Shown here: one piece after another, positions 5,284-6,840 of the stretch
Layout: each line of letters begins with the position of its first letter
Position numbering within the stretch: position 1 is the stretch's first letter
NCBI GenBank assembly: GCA_030146045.1
Contig: JASLDG010000022.1
Span: forward strand, 1-6,840
Source of the DNA: Candidatus Saccharimonadales bacterium
GTDB lineage: Bacteria > Patescibacteriota > Saccharimonadia > Saccharimonadales > Saccharimonadaceae
Direction of reading: 5' to 3'
Length of the DNA: 6,840 bases
Notes under the pieces: generated by a model
Database searches by the model: none
Told to the model about the DNA's origin: nothing
Seen by the model: only the letters and a program-made list of their open reading frames with translations
Program-made: the position numbers and the translations under genes

Positions 5284-5441
5284 CCGCTCATATCGGCAAG
5301 CAGCGCTTCGGCATGCAACTACGACGCCTAGAGCCCACACGACCGAGTAAACTTGATCGCAGGCGCCAGCGTGACGAGACACAACGTCCCGTCAAAACCC
5401 TGGCAGCCCAAGCGGAGCTGAGCCAGCTCGGTCGACTCTAG
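5280..5441 (+). CDS. Small Arg-rich basic protein of unknown function (53 aa), second gene of the operon
   Basis: The ATG at 5280 overlaps the preceding stop by four bases (ATGA), and AAGGAG at 5270-5275 is placed 4 bases before it, so this start is preferred over an in-frame TTG at 5193 buried in the first gene. The product has 10 Arg and 3 Lys against 5 acidic residues, with clusters RRLEPTRPSK and DRRRQRDETQR, and a short amphipathic C-terminus (LAAQAELSQLGRL). No family is recognised. The size, charge and coupling to a second small protein would suit an RNA/DNA- or ribosome-associated protein, or a small two-component module such as a toxin-antitoxin pair; none of these is shown by the sequence. 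Confidence 0.65.
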   Translation: MTAHIGKQRFGMQLRRLEPTRPSKLDRRRQRDETQRPVKTLAAQAELSQLGRL

Positions 5442-5452
5442 CCCTGTAGGAC

Positions 5453-5490
5453 GAACACTCCCGACTGATTGCAGTCGGGAGTGTTTCTAT
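5453..5490 (+). terminator. Shared terminator between the small-gene operon and the AI-2E family gene
   Basis: AACACTCCCGACT and AGTCGGGAGTGTT form a perfect 13-bp stem (5454-5466 with 5473-5485) around the loop GATTGC. TTCTATTT follows on the plus strand. It starts 12 bases after the TAG of the second small gene and abuts the stop codon of the convergent minus-strand gene, so it probably serves both, although the U-tract is only on the plus side. Confidence 0.88.
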
Positions 5491-6624
5491 TTAGGCGTCG
5501 TTTTGCAGTTTCTTAACCAACTTATGGAGTGGCTTTTCGCTCTTTTTGCGGTTTTGCTTGGCGCGCTCGAGATAATCTTCGAGGAGTACCTTAATGCAGC
5601 CGGCGATCGGAATTGAAATAATACCTCCGGCAACGCCAAAGACATATAATCCAATCGTTACCGATCCAAGTACGGCGAGAGCCGAGAGCTCAACAGTTTT
5701 CGACTGAATAGTTGGTGATACAAAGTTATTTTCGATTTGCTGATACACCACAAAGTACACGACGAACACGATCGCGGCAGTAACATCATTAAATGCGAGC
5801 AGCAGCGCAATCAAGATACCAGCAATCGTCGCACCAAACATCGGAATGAGCGAAAGCACAAAAGCGATCGCTACAGTAGGAAGTGCCAGATTGGCCGGTA
5901 CCGCAGGGAAGATAAAATGCAGAATAAATACCATCAGCCCAGCGAAAATCGCACCAATCCCCGAAACTGCCAATTGTCCCGTTACATACCCGGTTACCAC
6001 TGAATACATGCGCTCGGTCAGACGCTTGTGATATTCCATACGCTCCTGATCATTGTACACACGCCAAATCCGCTCGAGCCATTTTGGTCCCTCAATCAGC
6101 ATAAGGAATGAGAGTACAAGCACAAGGAATGTCGAGGTAAGTACACTAAAGACCGATCCAAGGCTACTAAAGATTGACTGACTTGCGCTCGCCGCCCAGC
6201 TTGAAGCACTATTTTTAATATTGTTCAGCGCTTCATCAACTTGTGGCTCCAAGTGATACCGTTTAACGAACTCATCGGCAACATGCCATTGATCTTGCGC
6301 CGAATTAACAAGATTCGGAATTGTTTCTGCCACCTTGGCAGTCTGCTGAATAATCGGTGGTACCACCAAAAACAGGAAGGCGCCAAGAAATAGCACGACA
6401 AGTATATAGGCGATCGCAGTTCCTCCAACGCGACTCTTGCCGGGTAGCACTTCCGCCAACTTACTCACTGGGCTATTCAATGCCAATGCCAAGAAAAACG
6501 CCACACCGAGGATAATCAACGCCTGATATGCGCTGTAAATTGCCAAAATGGCAAAGGCAAATCCGATCACTACGAGCCAAAAGCGCACGAATGTTTTAGT
6601 ATCAATCTCAATTTTTACTTTCAT
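5491..6624 (-). CDS. AI-2E family transporter / PerM-like polytopic membrane protein
   Basis: This 377-residue integral membrane protein has the layout of the AI-2E exporter family (formerly PerM/UPF0118). There are N-terminal helices around residues 12-52, a helix near 66-92 ending in VVPPIIQQ, and a soluble loop with NLVNSAQDQWHV. A cluster of C-terminal helices contains the family signatures LSLIPMFGATIAGILIALL and YQQIENNFVSPTIQ, and the end is ISIPIAGCIKVLLEDYLERAKQ plus a Lys-rich tail. Family members have been linked to autoinducer-2 export, or to Na+/H+ antiport or general export in others, so the substrate here is open. The ATG at 6624 is chosen over an in-frame GTG at 6654, because the latter overlaps the promoter; a GAGG lies just upstream of the ATG. 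Confidence 0.93.
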   Translation of the reverse strand: MKVKIEIDTKTFVRFWLVVIGFAFAILAIYSAYQALIILGVAFFLALALNSPVSKLAEVLPGKSRVGGTAIAYILVVLFLGAFLFLVVPPIIQQTAKVAETIPNLVNSAQDQWHVADEFVKRYHLEPQVDEALNNIKNSASSWAASASQSIFSSLGSVFSVLTSTFLVLVLSFLMLIEGPKWLERIWRVYNDQERMEYHKRLTERMYSVVTGYVTGQLAVSGIGAIFAGLMVFILHFIFPAVPANLALPTVAIAFVLSLIPMFGATIAGILIALLLAFNDVTAAIVFVVYFVVYQQIENNFVSPTIQSKTVELSALAVLGSVTIGLYVFGVAGGIISIPIAGCIKVLLEDYLERAKQNRKKSEKPLHKLVKKLQNDA

Positions 6625-6644
6625 ACAACCTCGTTTCTGCCTAC

Positions 6645-6653
6645 AGTATACCA
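6645..6653 (-). promoter_or_regulatory. Extended -10 promoter of the AI-2E family gene
   Basis: On the minus strand, TGGTATACT (6653-6645) is a TGn-extended -10. It predicts a start near 6638, about 14 bases upstream of the ATG, leaving room for the GAGG ribosome binding site. No convincing -35 was seen; the stop codon of the next minus-strand gene lies 16 bases further upstream. Confidence 0.65.
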
Positions 6654-6668
6654 CACCTCGAGGAGTTG

Positions 6669-6840
6669 CTACGCCGCGTGCGGTATAGCAACCGGTGCCA
6701 TCGGTACGTGCGCCGTGCCGCCAAAATCTGGGTTCGACTCGATCAAGAGTGTATGGAGAGCTGCACCACCAATGGTACGATTACTCGCGTCTGCACCAAG
6801 AACGTCGGTCACGTCCTCCATCCGCTGGCGCCATGCCGTA
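6669..6840 (-). CDS. C-terminal fragment of an unidentified protein (5' end beyond the window)
   Basis: Only one minus-strand frame is open from the right edge. It gives about 56 residues ending in PMAPVAIPHAA and a TAG at 6671-6669; the visible part includes WRQRMEDVTDVLGADASN and LHTLLIESNPDFGG. It reads like a soluble protein tail with ordinary composition. A plus-strand frame is also open here but is Cys-rich and less protein-like. I do not recognise a family. It lies upstream of, and on the same strand as, the AI-2E family gene, which nevertheless has its own promoter. Confidence 0.5.
   Translation of the reverse strand, partial: TAWRQRMEDVTDVLGADASNRTIGGAALHTLLIESNPDFGGTAHVPMAPVAIPHAA

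Noticed and set aside
5085..5318. Minus-strand open frame of 77 codons across the two small genes
   Set aside because: It has no promoter or ribosome binding site, and is antisense to two frames with clear start signals.
6625..6654. In-frame GTG as an upstream start for the AI-2E family gene
   Set aside because: It overlaps the extended -10 promoter, so the codon would not be in the mRNA; the ATG at 6624 has a ribosome binding site.
1..6840. CRISPR array, tRNA gene, insertion sequence or attachment site
   Set aside because: I saw no regularly spaced repeats, no tRNA cloverleaf motifs, no transposase and no terminal inverted repeats on either strand.

Overview
The window looks like chromosomal DNA of a reduced-genome bacterium of the Candidate Phyla Radiation, most likely Candidatus Saccharibacteria (TM7). 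I infer this from the ybaB-recR pair, a DHH phosphoesterase of the QAENPDGDS type, cysS preceded by a leaderless extended -10 promoter, and an AI-2E/PerM family membrane protein. This assignment rests on recognition of sequence style, not on a search. UGA behaves as a normal stop codon.

Layout, left to right. (1) The 3' part of a polytopic membrane protein gene (+, cut by the left edge) is followed by ybaB/ebfC and recR (+), a recombination-repair pair. (2) A convergent gene on the minus strand (about 1842-2210) encodes a small, GC3-rich coiled-coil/membrane-hairpin protein. Its 3' side carries a chain of hairpins ending in a UUCG-loop terminator that faces the minus strand. (3) A DHH/DHHA1 phosphoesterase (nanoRNase/pAp phosphatase-like, +) is read divergently from that gene, apparently from a leaderless transcript. 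(4) A gene-free stretch of about 300 bp (3301-3604) holds what looks like an uncharacterised structured RNA on the minus strand. It has a TTGACA promoter, at least four internal stem-loops and a 17-bp terminator stem with a U-rich tail. (5) cysS (+) is driven from an extended -10 that lies back to back with the RNA's promoter. (6) A promoter-ATGA-overlap-terminator unit encodes two tiny unrecognised basic proteins (61 and 53 aa, +). (7) An AI-2E family transporter-like gene (-) converges on the same terminator, and a C-terminal gene fragment (-) runs off the right edge.

The housekeeping genes cover recombinational repair (YbaB, RecR), nucleotide/short-RNA turnover (DHH protein) and translation (CysS). 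Two carry unusual substitutions: RecR has lost three of the four zinc-finger cysteines, and the DHH protein has Ala in place of the motif I histidine. The parts that look least described are the structured minus-strand RNA between the DHH gene and cysS, the hairpin chain downstream of the minus-strand membrane gene, and the two-gene micro-operon after cysS.
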